64,000 bases of DNA. Origin: Curtobacterium sp. MCPF17_052 (lineage in GTDB: Bacteria; Actinomycetota; Actinomycetes; Actinomycetales; Microbacteriaceae). The first letter of the stretch is position 1. Every line of letters starts with the position of its first letter. Of this stretch, positions 44,339-53,030 are shown piece after piece. Location: the NCBI RefSeq assembly GCF_003234085.1, contig NZ_QKSD01000004.1:186001-250000 (forward strand), in the 5' to 3' direction. The notes beneath the pieces were generated by a model. That model was given only the letters and a program-made list of their open reading frames with translations, was not told where the DNA came from and did not search any database. Position numbers and translations under genes: made by a program.

Positions 44339-45721
44339 TCAGTCGCCGCGGATGATCCCGCGGAGCCGGTCGAGCCGCGGGCCGATCTCGCGCTCGAAGC
44401 CGTTGCCGGTCGGTGTGTAGTACTCGGTGCCGTCCAGGGCGTCGGGCAGGTACTGCTGCGTCGCGACCCCGTGCTCGGCGTCGTGCGAGTAGACGTACCC
44501 CTTGCCGTGTCCGAGCCGCTTCGCTCCGGCGTAGTGCGCGTCGCGGAGGTGGTTCGGCACGACACCCATCCGGCCGGCCTTGACGTCGGCGACGGCCTGG
44601 TTGACCCCGTTGTACGCCGCGTTCGACTTCGGCGCGGTCGCCAGGTAGACGACGGCCTCGGCGAGCGGGATCCGGCCTTCGGGCATGCCGATCAACTGCA
44701 CGGCCTGTGCGGCTGCGACGGCGATCGGCAACGCCTGCGGATCCGCCATGCCGATGTCCTCGGACGCCGAGATGATGATCCGTCGGGCGATGAACCGCGG
44801 GTCCTCGCCGGCCTCGATCATCCGCGCCAGGTAGTGCAGCGCCGCGTCGACGTCACTCCCCCGCACCGACTTGATGAAGGCGCTGATCACGTCGTAGTGC
44901 TCGTCGCCCTGCCGGTCGTACCGGAGGAGTGCTCGGTCCACCGCCGCGGCGACCGTGTCGGCGTCGACGACCGGGGCGGTGCCGGCCGCACGCTCGTCGT
45001 CGTCCTGGGCCGCCACCGCGGACGCCGCCGCTGCCTCGAGCGCGGTGAGGGCCCGGCGGGCGTCACCGGAGGCCAGACGGACGATCGCGGCCCGCGCTTC
45101 GTCACCGAGGACCACCGCACCACGCAGGCCCCTGGCGTCCTCGACCGCGCGGTCGACCAGCATGCCGAGGTCGGCGTCGGTCAGCGGCTTGAGCGTGAGG
45201 AGCAGCGAGCGCGAGAGCAGCGGCGAGATGACCGAGAAGGACGGGTTCTCGGTCGTCGCGGCGATGAGGATCACCCAGCCGTTCTCGACCCCGGGCAGCA
45301 GGGCGTCCTGCTGCGCCTTGCTGAACCGGTGGATCTCGTCGAGGAACAGGACCGTCGTCGCCCCGTAGAGGTCCCGGTGCGTCAGGGCCTTCTCCATGAC
45401 CTCCCGGACGTCCTTGACACCGGCGGTCACCGCGGACAGCTCGACGAACTCACGGCCGGACTGCCGGGCGATCGCCTGCGCCAGGGTCGTCTTGCCGGTG
45501 CCGGGCGGGCCCCACAGGATCACCGAGACGCCGCCGGGGCTCTCCCGCGAGCCGGTCGCCAGCTGCACGAGCGGCGATCCGCGTCCGAGGAGGTGCTGCT
45601 GACCGGCCACCTCGTCGAGACTGGTCGGGCGCATGCGGACGGCCAGCGGTACCGAACCCTGGGCCAACCCGGTCCGGCCACCCGTCGTGGGCGCGTTCAT
45701 CCCCGACCGGTCAGTTGCCAT
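44339..45721 (-). CDS. rarA: Replication-associated recombination protein RarA
   Basis: RarA (MgsA) is an AAA+ ATPase that acts at stalled replication forks. The 460-residue protein has Walker [12 protein letters not shown], Walker [10 protein letters not shown], sensor ATTENPSF, and the C-terminal tetramerisation domain with [22 protein letters not shown] at 45721 (MATDRSGM) is chosen because TACGAT lies exactly six bases upstream, fitting a leaderless mRNA; ATG at 45700 is the alternative. It is divergent from the cyclophilin gene. Confidence 0.96.
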   Translation of the reverse strand: MATDRSGMNAPTTGGRTGLAQGSVPLAVRMRPTSLDEVAGQQHLLGRGSPLVQLATGSRESPGGVSVILWGPPGTGKTTLAQAIARQSGREFVELSAVTAGVKDVREVMEKALTHRDLYGATTVLFLDEIHRFSKAQQDALLPGVENGWVILIAATTENPSFSVISPLLSRSLLLTLKPLTDADLGMLVDRAVEDARGLRGAVVLGDEARAAIVRLASGDARRALTALEAAAASAVAAQDDDERAAGTAPVVDADTVAAAVDRALLRYDRQGDEHYDVISAFIKSVRGSDVDAALHYLARMIEAGEDPRFIARRIIISASEDIGMADPQALPIAVAAAQAVQLIGMPEGRIPLAEAVVYLATAPKSNAAYNGVNQAVADVKAGRMGVVPNHLRDAHYAGAKRLGHGKGYVYSHDAEHGVATQQYLPDALDGTEYYTPTGNGFEREIGPRLDRLRGIIRGD

Positions 45722-45727
45722 GCGTCG

Positions 45728-45733
45728 ATCGTA
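45728..45733 (-). promoter_or_regulatory. Candidate -10 (TACGAT) for leaderless rarA
   Basis: TACGAT with a six-base spacer to the rarA ATG and no Shine-Dalgarno. Confidence 0.55.
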
Positions 45734-45770
45734 AGCGCCAGCACCGACGGGCCGGTGACGGGCGAACCGG

Positions 45771-45776
45771 TACGCT
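45771..45776 (+). promoter_or_regulatory. Candidate -10 (TACGCT) of the cyclophilin gene
   Basis: TACGCT on the plus strand, 35 bases before the GTG at 45812, divergent from the rarA promoter about 40 bases away. Confidence 0.5.
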
Positions 45777-45811
45777 CGTCGGACACCGCGACGAGAGGTC
45801 AGAAGAGCACC

Positions 45812-46621
45812 GTGGCACCGAAGAACCAGAGCCGTGAAGCCCGCGAGCGACTCCGTCTCTACCAGGCCAGACAGGGCCTCCACGAGCGTCAGCGTCGACG
45901 TCGTGTCCGTGACAACGTCATCGGGGCCGGTGCCCTCGTCCTCGTCGCCGCCCTCGCCACCGGGTCACAGCTGGTGCACGCGTCGACGCGGGATGACGAC
46001 CGCGCCTCCACTCCGGCCAGCGCGACCTCCACGGCCACCCCGACGGCGTCGGCCAGCGCGACCGCCGGCAACACCGGCGACGTGCCGAGCAAGCGCATCG
46101 CACAGGGCACGACGTGGACCGGCACGCTCACGCTGAACAAGGACATCCGCCTGGGCATCGAACTGGACGGGGCGAAGGCCCCGCAGGCCGCGAGCGTCGA
46201 GATCGACCTCATCCGCAAGCAGTTCTACGAGGGCACGAAGTGCCACCGCCTGGCCGACAGCACCGGCTTCCACTTCCTGCAGTGCGGATCGGCGAACGGC
46301 GACGGCACGGGCGACGCCGGGTTCCAGTACGGACCGCTCGAGAACGTGCCGAGCGACGGCACCTACGCGAAGGGCACGATCGCCATCGCTCGCGGCGCGA
46401 CCCCCGCGTCCCAGACGACGCAGTTCTTCATCGTGACGGACGACACCACGCTCGACCCGTCGACGGGCGGCTACACGGTGGTCGGCAAGGTGACCAGCGG
46501 GCTGTCGGACCTCGTGTCGAAGGTGACGTCGAAGGGCATCGCCGACGCGGGTTCCGACGGGTCCGGTGAGCCGAAGGTGGCCACCGAGATCACCGGCGCG
46601 ACCATCGCGGAGCAGAAGTAG
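45812..46621 (+). CDS. Membrane-anchored cyclophilin-type peptidyl-prolyl isomerase
   Basis: A 269-residue protein: a basic cytoplasmic N-terminus ([20 protein letters not shown]), one transmembrane segment (about 35-52), a Ser/Thr/Ala-rich linker (60-90) and a cyclophilin domain from ~100. The domain has [26 protein letters not shown] and [12 protein letters not shown], equivalent to the usual GSQFFI motif. It should face outward and isomerise proline bonds in exported proteins. GTG start with a weak GAAGAG upstream; no better start fits. Confidence 0.92.
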   Translation: MAPKNQSREARERLRLYQARQGLHERQRRRRVRDNVIGAGALVLVAALATGSQLVHASTRDDDRASTPASATSTATPTASASATAGNTGDVPSKRIAQGTTWTGTLTLNKDIRLGIELDGAKAPQAASVEIDLIRKQFYEGTKCHRLADSTGFHFLQCGSANGDGTGDAGFQYGPLENVPSDGTYAKGTIAIARGATPASQTTQFFIVTDDTTLDPSTGGYTVVGKVTSGLSDLVSKVTSKGIADAGSDGSGEPKVATEITGATIAEQK

Positions 46622-46667
46622 TCCACAGCGAAAGCGCACACGCCCGTCGTACGGCGCGGCGGTGCAA

Positions 46668-46673
46668 TAGGCT
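46668..46673 (+). promoter_or_regulatory. Candidate -10 (TAGGCT) of the DUF349 gene
   Basis: TAGGCT in the 113-base gap after the cyclophilin gene would give a leader of about 55 bases before the GTG at 46735. Confidence 0.45.
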
Positions 46674-46734
46674 GACGACCTGACCGTGCCGACGGTGACG
46701 TCGGTGATGCACGACCACGATCGAGGCGAGACCT

Positions 46735-47967
46735 GTGGCATCTGACGAAGCAACGACCTGGGGCCGGGTTGACGAGAACGGGACGGTCTACGTCCGGTAC
46801 GAGGACTCGGAGCGGGTCGTGGGTGAGTACCCCGACGCCTCCGCGGAAGAGGCGCTGGCCTACTTCGCCCGCAAGTACGCGGACCTCGAAGGCCAGGTGA
46901 AGATCGCGGAACAGCGCGTCAAGGGCGGCGCGTCCGCCAACGACGTCGCCCGCACCGTCGAGCACCTGCGCAGCCTGGTGGCCGAAGCCCGCGTCGTCGG
47001 CGACATCAAGTCGCTCGAGGACCGCATCGGCGCCCTGACCGACCAGGTGGGCTCGCTCACCAAGGAGCAGGCCGCCCAGGCGCAGGCCGCCCTGACCGAG
47101 GCGCTGGCCCACCGCACCGCCCTGGTGGAAGAGGCCGAGGCACTCGCCGCGGTGGACCCCGCCCGTGCGCAGTGGAAGCAGGTGACCGCGCAGCTCGACG
47201 ACGTGTTCGCCCGGTGGCAGCAGCACCAACACGACGGGCCCCGGATCCCGAAGAACGACGCGAACGACCTCTGGAAGCGGTTCCGCACCGCCCGCTCCAC
47301 GGTCGACCAGCACCGTCGAGCCTTCTACTCGGAGCTCGACTCGCAGCACCGTGACGCCCGGGCGCGCAAGCAGGAGCTGGTCCAGCAGGCCGAGGCGCTT
47401 GCTCCCCGCGGTTCCGACGCCATCCCGGCCTACCGGGAGCTGCTCGACGAGTGGAAGAACGCCGGCCGCGCCGGCAAACGCCACGACGACACGCTCTGGG
47501 CACGCTTCAAGGCAGCCGGCGACGTCCTCTTCGAACAGCGCCATGCCGAGAACACGGCCGAGAACGAGGAGTACTCGGCCAACCTCGAGGCGAAGCTGGC
47601 ACTCCTGACCGAGGCCGAGCCGATCCTGCAGATCACGGACCGGGTCGCCGCGCGCAAGGCCCTCACCGACGTGCAGCGCCGCTGGGACGAGATCGGACGG
47701 GTCCCCCGCGCCGACGTCCGTCGCGTCGAGGACCGCATCCGTGCGGTCGAGGACCACGTGCGCAGCCTCGAGGACACCCACTGGAAGCAGTCCGACCCGG
47801 AGCGCAAGGCCCGTCAGACGGGTCTGGCCAGCCAGCTCGAGGACGCGATCGCCAAACTGCAGTCGGAGCTCGCCGACGCGCAGGCGACCGGCGACGCCCG
47901 CAAGATCAAGGACGCGCAGGAAGCGCTCGACGCCCGCAAGATCTGGCTCGACGCGCTCGGCGGCTGA
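46735..47967 (+). CDS. DUF349 repeat protein
   Basis: A 410-residue, highly charged, mostly helical protein with three DUF349-type repeats (WKQVTAQLDDVFARWQQ, YRELLDEWKNAGRAGKRHDD, RKALTDVQRRWDEIGRVPR). Its C-terminal third is a probable coiled coil. DUF349 proteins are widespread in Actinobacteria; their role is unclear. The GTG start has GAGG 8 bases upstream. A perfect hairpin follows the stop. Confidence 0.9.
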   Translation: MASDEATTWGRVDENGTVYVRYEDSERVVGEYPDASAEEALAYFARKYADLEGQVKIAEQRVKGGASANDVARTVEHLRSLVAEARVVGDIKSLEDRIGALTDQVGSLTKEQAAQAQAALTEALAHRTALVEEAEALAAVDPARAQWKQVTAQLDDVFARWQQHQHDGPRIPKNDANDLWKRFRTARSTVDQHRRAFYSELDSQHRDARARKQELVQQAEALAPRGSDAIPAYRELLDEWKNAGRAGKRHDDTLWARFKAAGDVLFEQRHAENTAENEEYSANLEAKLALLTEAEPILQITDRVAARKALTDVQRRWDEIGRVPRADVRRVEDRIRAVEDHVRSLEDTHWKQSDPERKARQTGLASQLEDAIAKLQSELADAQATGDARKIKDAQEALDARKIWLDALGG

Positions 47968-47983
47968 GCACGAGCTGCACCGA

Positions 47984-48020
47984 CGAACGCCCCGCGACCA
48001 GATCGGTCGCGGGGCGTTCG
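47984..48020. terminator. Bidirectional terminator between the DUF349 gene and ribF
   Basis: A perfect 16-bp stem, cgaacgccccgcgacc with ggtcgcggggcgttcg, around AGATC, between convergent genes. Confidence 0.88.
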
Positions 48021-48092
48021 CGTTGCGCTCGTGTGGATCGGACCGAGCAGACCAGGCGCTGACGATCAGGCGCGGACGACACGCGCGGACGA

Positions 48093-49055
48093 TCAGGCGG
48101 AGACGGGCATCCCGAGGAGCAGTCGGATGTCCAGGTCGTCCTGTCGCATCTGGGCGGCGAGTTCGTCCATGCCGCGGAAGGCGACCATGCCCCGGACGTA
48201 GGCGACGAACAGCACCGAGATCGTCTCGTCGTACAGGTCGAGGTCGACGTCGAGCAGGTGGGCTTCGATCTGCTTCGCCGGGACTCCCTCGAACGTCGGG
48301 TTGTTGCCGACCGAGACCGCGGCCGGGTACGTCACACCGTCGTGCAGCACCCGGGCGGCGTAGACGCCGTCAGCGGGCACGAAGCCCTCGCAGGCCGGCG
48401 CGAGGTTCGCCGTCGGGTACCCCATCGCGCGGCCGCGCTGGTTGCCGTGCACGACGACGCTCCGGACGGCGTGCTCACGACCGAGCAGACGAGCGGCCTC
48501 GGCGACCCGACCGACGGACAGGAGTTCGCGGATCCAGGTCGACGACACGCGTCGCTCCCCCACCGACCGGACGTCGTCGGCCAGGTCCACGTCGTCGATG
48601 AGCTCGACCTGGAAGCCGTGCCGTTCGCCGAGCTGTCGGAGCAGGGTGACGTCCCCGGCACCGCGGGCACCGAACCGGAAGTCGCTGCCGACGAAGACGA
48701 GCTTCGCGTGCAGGGTGTCGACGAGGATCTCGGACACGAACGCCTCGGCCGGCTTCGCCTGGAGCGCCGAGTCGAACCGGAGCAGCAGCGTCGTGTCGAC
48801 ACCGACCGCGTCGAGGAGTTCGCGCCGCTGGGCCGTGCTGGTCAGTGCCGGCGGCACACGCAGCGGGTCGATGACGTTGAGGGGGTGCTGGTCGAACGTG
48901 ACCACCGTCGAGACGAGACCGCGGGCCCGTGCGGCGTCCTCGAGATGGGCGATGACGGCGCGGTGGCCGACGTGGACACCGTCGAACTTGCCGATGGTGA
49001 CCGCGCTCGGACCGAAGTCGTCGGGGACGTCGGCGACGTCGTCGTAGAAGTGCAT
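48093..49055 (-). CDS. ribF: Bifunctional riboflavin kinase / FAD synthetase
   Basis: RibF makes FMN and then FAD. The 320-residue protein has the N-terminal nucleotidyltransferase (AVTIGKFDGVHVGHRAV, VSSTWIRELL) and the C-terminal flavokinase domain (HGNQRGRAMGYPTANL, NNPTFEG, EAHLLD). ATG at 49055 is chosen because GGAGGAC lies just upstream and the protein then starts MHFYDDVADVP; an upstream in-frame start adds 23 unlikely residues. FAD and FMN are needed by GltD, GltB and AroC encoded nearby. Confidence 0.97.
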   Translation of the reverse strand: MHFYDDVADVPDDFGPSAVTIGKFDGVHVGHRAVIAHLEDAARARGLVSTVVTFDQHPLNVIDPLRVPPALTSTAQRRELLDAVGVDTTLLLRFDSALQAKPAEAFVSEILVDTLHAKLVFVGSDFRFGARGAGDVTLLRQLGERHGFQVELIDDVDLADDVRSVGERRVSSTWIRELLSVGRVAEAARLLGREHAVRSVVVHGNQRGRAMGYPTANLAPACEGFVPADGVYAARVLHDGVTYPAAVSVGNNPTFEGVPAKQIEAHLLDVDLDLYDETISVLFVAYVRGMVAFRGMDELAAQMRQDDLDIRLLLGMPVSA

Positions 49056-49072
49056 GCGCAGGTCCTCCGTCC

Positions 49073-49537
49073 TCACTCTGCAGACGCCACGGACGCGGCG
49101 GCCCGGTGGTGCTTGCGGAGCCACCAGAGTCCGGCGATCGGCAGCACGAGCGGGGCGAATGCGTAGCCGAGGCCGTAGTACGACCAGATCGTGTCGTCCG
49201 GGAACAGCTGCCGATCGAGCAGTGAGAGCGTCCCGATCACGAGCACACCGGTCATCTCGAAGACGATCGTCACGCAGGCGACCCGGTACCAGGCGCGGCC
49301 CGGCACGATGAGGGCGACCATGGCGACGATGTACACGACGGCGGCGATGGCGCTGAGCGTGTACGAGAACGGCGCGAACGAGAACTTCTCCGCGATCTGC
49401 ACGATGCTCCGGCCGGTCGCGGCCAGGGCGAGGATGCCGTAGACGGCGATCAGGACCCGTCCGACACCGCTCGCCAGGGTCGACGTGCGACGGCCCCGGG
49501 CCGGGCGGTCGGTTCCTGCGGAGGACTTGATCACCAT
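49073..49537 (-). CDS. Hypothetical membrane protein (154 aa)
   Basis: A 154-residue protein with four hydrophobic segments between a basic N-terminus and a short charged C-terminus (WWLRKHHRAAASVASAE). No family was recognised with confidence. ATG at 49537 is chosen because TAGGAT lies seven bases upstream, matching the leaderless pattern of this region. It ends 17 bases before ribF, so the two may be co-transcribed. Confidence 0.8.
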   Translation of the reverse strand: MVIKSSAGTDRPARGRRTSTLASGVGRVLIAVYGILALAATGRSIVQIAEKFSFAPFSYTLSAIAAVVYIVAMVALIVPGRAWYRVACVTIVFEMTGVLVIGTLSLLDRQLFPDDTIWSYYGLGYAFAPLVLPIAGLWWLRKHHRAAASVASAE

Positions 49538-49544
49538 TGCACCG

Positions 49545-49550
49545 ATCCTA
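49545..49550 (-). promoter_or_regulatory. Candidate -10 (TAGGAT) for a near-leaderless start at 49537
   Basis: TAGGAT with a seven-base spacer to the ATG; no Shine-Dalgarno between. Confidence 0.5.
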
Positions 49551-49629
49551 CCGACCGTCGCAGCGTCCCGAGCACGGGGAGCGGGCCGCGGACGACGTCG
49601 CCGGGGACGTCCGGACAGGAGGGCCGGCG

Positions 49630-49995
49630 TCAGTTCAGCGCGAACCAGATCTGGTACATCCGGTACACCATCACCGCTGCGGTGAAGGCCCCGGCGCCGA
49701 GCACGACGGTGCTCCAGCGCGTCCGGTCGACGAGCGCCCAGACGATCGTCGCCGGCGGGACCAGGACCACCGACACCGCGTAGACCCAGAACTCGAGCAC
49801 GTTGCCCTGCGGCGGGTTCCCGACCGCCGGGGCGACGAGCGAGACCACCAGCTGCGCGAGGAGCAGGAGTTCGACGAGCGCGAGCCCGCCGACGGTGTAG
49901 TCGTTCGGCTTCCGTCCGATCAGGCCGAGCACGACCGCGGCCAGCCCGATGACGCACGCGATGCCGAACTGCACCCACATGAACCACTCGATCAC
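49630..49995 (-). CDS. Hypothetical membrane protein (121 aa) coupled to truB
   Basis: A 121-residue protein with four hydrophobic segments, starting VIEWFMWVQFGIACVIG. The GTG start overlaps the truB stop (GTGA), so it is translated with truB. No function is recognised. It ends 92 bases before the next membrane gene. Confidence 0.8.
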   Translation of the reverse strand: MIEWFMWVQFGIACVIGLAAVVLGLIGRKPNDYTVGGLALVELLLLAQLVVSLVAPAVGNPPQGNVLEFWVYAVSVVLVPPATIVWALVDRTRWSTVVLGAGAFTAAVMVYRMYQIWFALN

Positions 49996-50933
49996 GTGTT
50001 CGCTCCTGTCGCGGTCGGGAAGTTCGTGATGACCCGGAGCTGTCCACGCCGGACGGCGACGAGGCCGACGAGCCGGTCGGCACCCGTGGCGATCGCCGCG
50101 ACCGGGCCGTCGGTGTCGGGGTGGTCCGCAGTGATCCGCTTGCCGTCCCCGAGGTCCTTCGCCTGGGCGCCGTCGAGCTGCACGACCGGGAACAGGCGAC
50201 GGGCGACGTCGGTCGGTCGGGCGAGGGCGGCGCGGACGTCGACGGCGTCGTCTTCGAGGTCGACGGCGTCCTCGACCGCGAACGGGCCGACGACGGTCCG
50301 ACGGAGTGCGGTGAGGTGGGCGCCGGTGCCGAGGGCGGCGCCGACGTCGCGGGCGAGCGCACGGATGTACGTACCGGACGAGCACGAGACGACGACGTCG
50401 AGGTCGATCACGGCGACGTCGGCCCCGTCCACCGAGACGACCCGGTCGGCTCGGCCCCGCACGTCGAACCGGTCGACGGTCACACGTCGGGCCTTGAGCG
50501 TGACCGCCTCCCCCTTGCGGGCCAGGTCGTAGGCACGTCGACCGTCGACCTTGATCGCGCTGACCGTCGACGGCACCTGGTCGATCGGACCGCGGAGCGC
50601 CGCCACGGCAGCTTCGATCGCGTCGTCACTCACCGTGCCCGCGGGGGCACCGTGGGCCGTGATCGGGTCACCGTCGGCGTCGTCCGAATCGGTGCCGACA
50701 CCGAGCCGGATGGTGGCCGTGTAGGTCTTGCCGAGGCCGACGAGATGCGTCAGGAGGCGTGTCGACGGACCGACGCCGAGGATCAGGAGCCCGGTCGCCA
50801 TCGGGTCCAGGGTCCCGGCATGTCCGATCTTCTTGAGGTCCAGGCGTCGTCGGGCGATCGAGACCACGCGGTGGCTCGAGATGCCCTGCGGCTTGTCGAC
50901 GAGGAGGATGCCGTCGGGCGGGGTCACGAGCAC
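49992..50933 (-). CDS. truB: tRNA pseudouridine-55 synthase
   Basis: TruB makes pseudouridine 55 in the T-loop of tRNAs. The 313-residue protein has GILLVDKPQGISSH, GHAGTLDPMATGLLILGVG with the catalytic Asp, and SCSSGTYIRALARDVG. The GTG at 50933 has TAGTCT exactly six bases upstream and no Shine-Dalgarno, so it looks leaderless. A GTG two codons later is possible. Confidence 0.97.
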   Translation of the reverse strand: MLVTPPDGILLVDKPQGISSHRVVSIARRRLDLKKIGHAGTLDPMATGLLILGVGPSTRLLTHLVGLGKTYTATIRLGVGTDSDDADGDPITAHGAPAGTVSDDAIEAAVAALRGPIDQVPSTVSAIKVDGRRAYDLARKGEAVTLKARRVTVDRFDVRGRADRVVSVDGADVAVIDLDVVVSCSSGTYIRALARDVGAALGTGAHLTALRRTVVGPFAVEDAVDLEDDAVDVRAALARPTDVARRLFPVVQLDGAQAKDLGDGKRITADHPDTDGPVAAIATGADRLVGLVAVRRGQLRVITNFPTATGANT

Positions 50934-50939
50934 CGGACG

Positions 50940-50945
50940 AGACTA
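50940..50945 (-). promoter_or_regulatory. Candidate -10 (TAGTCT) for leaderless truB
   Basis: TAGTCT with a six-base spacer to the truB GTG. Confidence 0.55.
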
Positions 50946-50971
50946 GCAGCGGCATCGCGGCACGGCGCCAG

Positions 50972-51418
50972 TCAGCAGGCGTCGTTCCACTCGCGTCGGG
51001 GGTGCTCCGGGTCCGTGACGTCGAGCACCGCGGAGGCGGCGATCTTCACGTCGGCCCGCCGCTCGAGCCGGCCGGTCTCCTGCTCGACCCACAGGGACCA
51101 CCGCCACAGGGTGCGGGTGCTCGGCGCGAGGAGCCCGTGGCCGTGCACGACGAGCACGCCCTCACCGGCCCCGGTCGTGCGGAACGGGGTCACCAGGTCG
51201 TTCCGCAGCGTGTCCACGTCGGTGGACGGGGCAGCCGCAGCCATGGCCTGGACGCCGTGCTGCTCGAAGCCCGCGACGAGCGCCGCCGCGACGTGTTCGA
51301 GGTCGGTCCCGTCCTGCCCGTCGACGGCGATGACCGTCCGGTTCGTCCCGACCTGCGCGACCACCTCGCTCGCGATCGCGGCCATGGTGTCGATCTCCTG
51401 CGGTGCCCAGCGTGCCAT
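50972..51418 (-). CDS. Uridine-kinase-like protein lacking the P-loop
   Basis: A 148-residue protein whose layout resembles small actinobacterial uridine/nucleoside kinase-like proteins: VIAVDGQDGT where the P-loop would be, VLVVHGHGLLAPSTRTLWRWSLWVE where the Walker B and following segment fit, and SAVLDVTDPEHPRRE at the end. The Walker A GKT/S is missing (GQDGTDLEH), so it is unlikely to bind ATP in the usual way. The ATG at 51418 has TACGGT six bases upstream. The homology is from pattern recall and should be treated as tentative. Confidence 0.7.
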   Translation of the reverse strand: MARWAPQEIDTMAAIASEVVAQVGTNRTVIAVDGQDGTDLEHVAAALVAGFEQHGVQAMAAAAPSTDVDTLRNDLVTPFRTTGAGEGVLVVHGHGLLAPSTRTLWRWSLWVEQETGRLERRADVKIAASAVLDVTDPEHPRREWNDAC

Positions 51419-51424
51419 GCCACC

Positions 51425-51430
51425 ACCGTA
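51425..51430 (-). promoter_or_regulatory. Candidate -10 (TACGGT) for the leaderless 51418 gene
   Basis: TACGGT with a six-base spacer to the ATG. It shares two bases with the plus-strand -10 of mutY. Confidence 0.55.
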
Positions 51431-51434
51431 GGCT
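51429..51434 (+). promoter_or_regulatory. Candidate -10 (TAGGCT) for leaderless mutY
   Basis: TAGGCT with a six-base spacer to the GTG at 51441. It overlaps the oppositely directed -10 at 51425-51430 by two bases. Confidence 0.55.
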
Positions 51435-51440
51435 GTCGTG

Positions 51441-52370
51441 GTGAACGTGGGCAGAGCCTCCAGTCCGTCCGTGGACGACGCGACGATCCACAGGGCTGCG
51501 GCGATCTCGTCCCCCTTGCTGGCCTGGTACCGCCGGGAGGCTCGTGACCTGCCCTGGCGTCGTGTCGGCTTCCCGGCCTGGGGCACCCTGGTCAGCGAGA
51601 TCATGCTCCAGCAGACGCAGGTCGCGCGGGTCGTCCCCCGACTGGAGGCGTGGCTCACCCGGTGGCCGACCCCCGCGGACCTCGCGGCGTCGCCCCCGGC
51701 GGACGCGGTGCGTGCCTGGGACCGGCTCGGCTACCCGAGAAGGGCCCTCGCCCTGCACGCGGCCGCGACGGTCATCGCCGAACGGCACGGCAACGTCGTC
51801 CCCCGTGACGTCGACGACCTCCTGGCCCTCCCCGGGATCGGGGACTACACCGCCCGGGCCGTCGCGGTCTTCGCGTACGGCGACCGGCACCCCGTCGTCG
51901 ACGTCAACGTCCGGCGTGTCCTGGCACGTGCCGTCCTCGGCCAGGGCGAGCCCGGGCCGGCGAAGGCCAAGCAGGACCTGCCGCTGATGGAGGCGACCCT
52001 GCCGGCCGACCGCGACGACGCCGCGGCGACGAACGCGGCGGTGATGGAGCTCGGAGCACTCGTGTGCGTCGCGCGGTCCCCCGCCTGCGACGCCTGCCCG
52101 ATCGCGGACCGCTGCGCCTGGCGAGCGGCCGGGTACCCGGAGCACGACGGACCGCGCGCGCCGAAGCAGTCCCGGTTCGCCGGGAGCGACCGACAGGTCC
52201 GCGGGATGATCATGGCCGAACTGCGGGCGAGCGACGTCCCCGTCACGCCGACGGAGATCGCGATGGTGTGGCCGGATGCCGGTCAGCGGGACCGGGCGCT
52301 CGCGTCCTTGCTGCGTGACGGACTCGCCGAGGGCGACGACCTCGAGGGCTACCGACTGCCGCGCGGCTGA
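51441..52370 (+). CDS. mutY: A/G-specific adenine glycosylase MutY
   Basis: MutY removes adenine paired with 8-oxoguanine. The 309-residue protein has the catalytic Glu in SEIMLQQTQV, the HhH motif LPGIGDYTARAVAVFAYG, the catalytic Asp in VVDVNVRRV, and the 4Fe-4S cysteines with C-6-C-2-C-5-C spacing (CVARSPACDACPIADRC). The C-terminal ~80 residues look like a small winged-helix domain rather than the NUDIX-like 8-oxoG domain of E. coli MutY. The GTG at 51441 is chosen over the one at 51438 for the leaderless spacing. Confidence 0.95.
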   Translation: MNVGRASSPSVDDATIHRAAAISSPLLAWYRREARDLPWRRVGFPAWGTLVSEIMLQQTQVARVVPRLEAWLTRWPTPADLAASPPADAVRAWDRLGYPRRALALHAAATVIAERHGNVVPRDVDDLLALPGIGDYTARAVAVFAYGDRHPVVDVNVRRVLARAVLGQGEPGPAKAKQDLPLMEATLPADRDDAAATNAAVMELGALVCVARSPACDACPIADRCAWRAAGYPEHDGPRAPKQSRFAGSDRQVRGMIMAELRASDVPVTPTEIAMVWPDAGQRDRALASLLRDGLAEGDDLEGYRLPRG

Positions 52371-52403
52371 CCCCCTGGCGCCTCCGGCCTCGCACACGTG
52401 CGA

Positions 52404-52485
52404 GCACCTGCCACACCAGAGCGCCCGCCGCGCGCCAGTGCGCCTGCCACGCCAGAGCGCCTGCCACACGAGAACGCCCGCCACC
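52404..52485. repeat. Imperfect 17-bp tandem repeats after mutY
   Basis: Four copies of a gcgcctgccacrccaga-like unit (52404-52420, 52421-52439, 52440-52456, 52457-52473; the second is 19 bp) and a partial fifth. The last copies form the left arm of the adjacent terminator. Confidence 0.75.
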
Positions 52486-52509
52486 GGGGTGGTGGCGGGC
52501 GCTCTCGTG
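52467..52509. terminator. Bidirectional terminator between mutY and rbfA
   Basis: A 19-bp stem with one mismatch, starting cacgaga and ending tctcgtg, around a GGGGT loop, between convergent genes. Confidence 0.88.
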
Positions 52510-52521
52510 GTCGATCGGGTG

Positions 52522-53004
52522 TCAGACGCGAGCGTCGGGCCCGGACGGCGCTGTGCCGTCCACGTCCTCGTCCCCGTCCTCGTCGTCGTCGTCGTGCTTG
52601 TACGGGTCGGCATCGCCGGCGTAGGTCGCACCGACCGCCGCCTGCTGGACCTGCAGGTCACGCATCTGGGCCTGCGCGAGCAGATCCTCGAGGTGCGCCG
52701 ACGTGTCCGGCAGGGCGTCGGCGATGAACTCCAGCGACGGGGTGAGCCGCGCCGTGATGTTCTTGCCGACCTCGGTCCGGAGCATGCCGGTCGCGGCCTT
52801 CAGCGCCGCGGCGGAGTCCGCCCGCTCCTCGTCGGAGCCGTACACGGTGTAGAAGATCGACGCGTGCTGCAGGTCCCCCGTGACTCGAACGTCGGTGATC
52901 GTGACGAAGCCGAGCCGCGGGTCACGCAAGCCCTTGTCGAGTCGGCGGGCGACGACTTCCTTGATGCGGTCCGCCATCTTGCGGGCACGCTGCGGGTCAG
53001 CCAT
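52522..53004 (-). CDS. rbfA: Ribosome-binding factor A
   Basis: RbfA acts in late 30S maturation and cold adaptation. The 160-residue protein begins RARKMADRIKEVVARRL and contains the KH-like core with DPRLGFVTITDVRVTGDLQHA and LRTEVGK. The C-terminal ~35 residues are very acidic (DDDDEDGDEDVDG). AAGGAGG precedes the ATG. It follows infB with a strong hairpin between. Confidence 0.96.
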   Translation of the reverse strand: MADPQRARKMADRIKEVVARRLDKGLRDPRLGFVTITDVRVTGDLQHASIFYTVYGSDEERADSAAALKAATGMLRTEVGKNITARLTPSLEFIADALPDTSAHLEDLLAQAQMRDLQVQQAAVGATYAGDADPYKHDDDDEDGDEDVDGTAPSGPDARV

Positions 53005-53030
53005 GGGTTCCTCCTTGCGGAACGGGGTGA

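Noticed and set aside
52404..52485. CRISPR-like array
   Set aside because: Units are 17-19 bp, contiguous, degenerate and without spacers; no cas genes are present.
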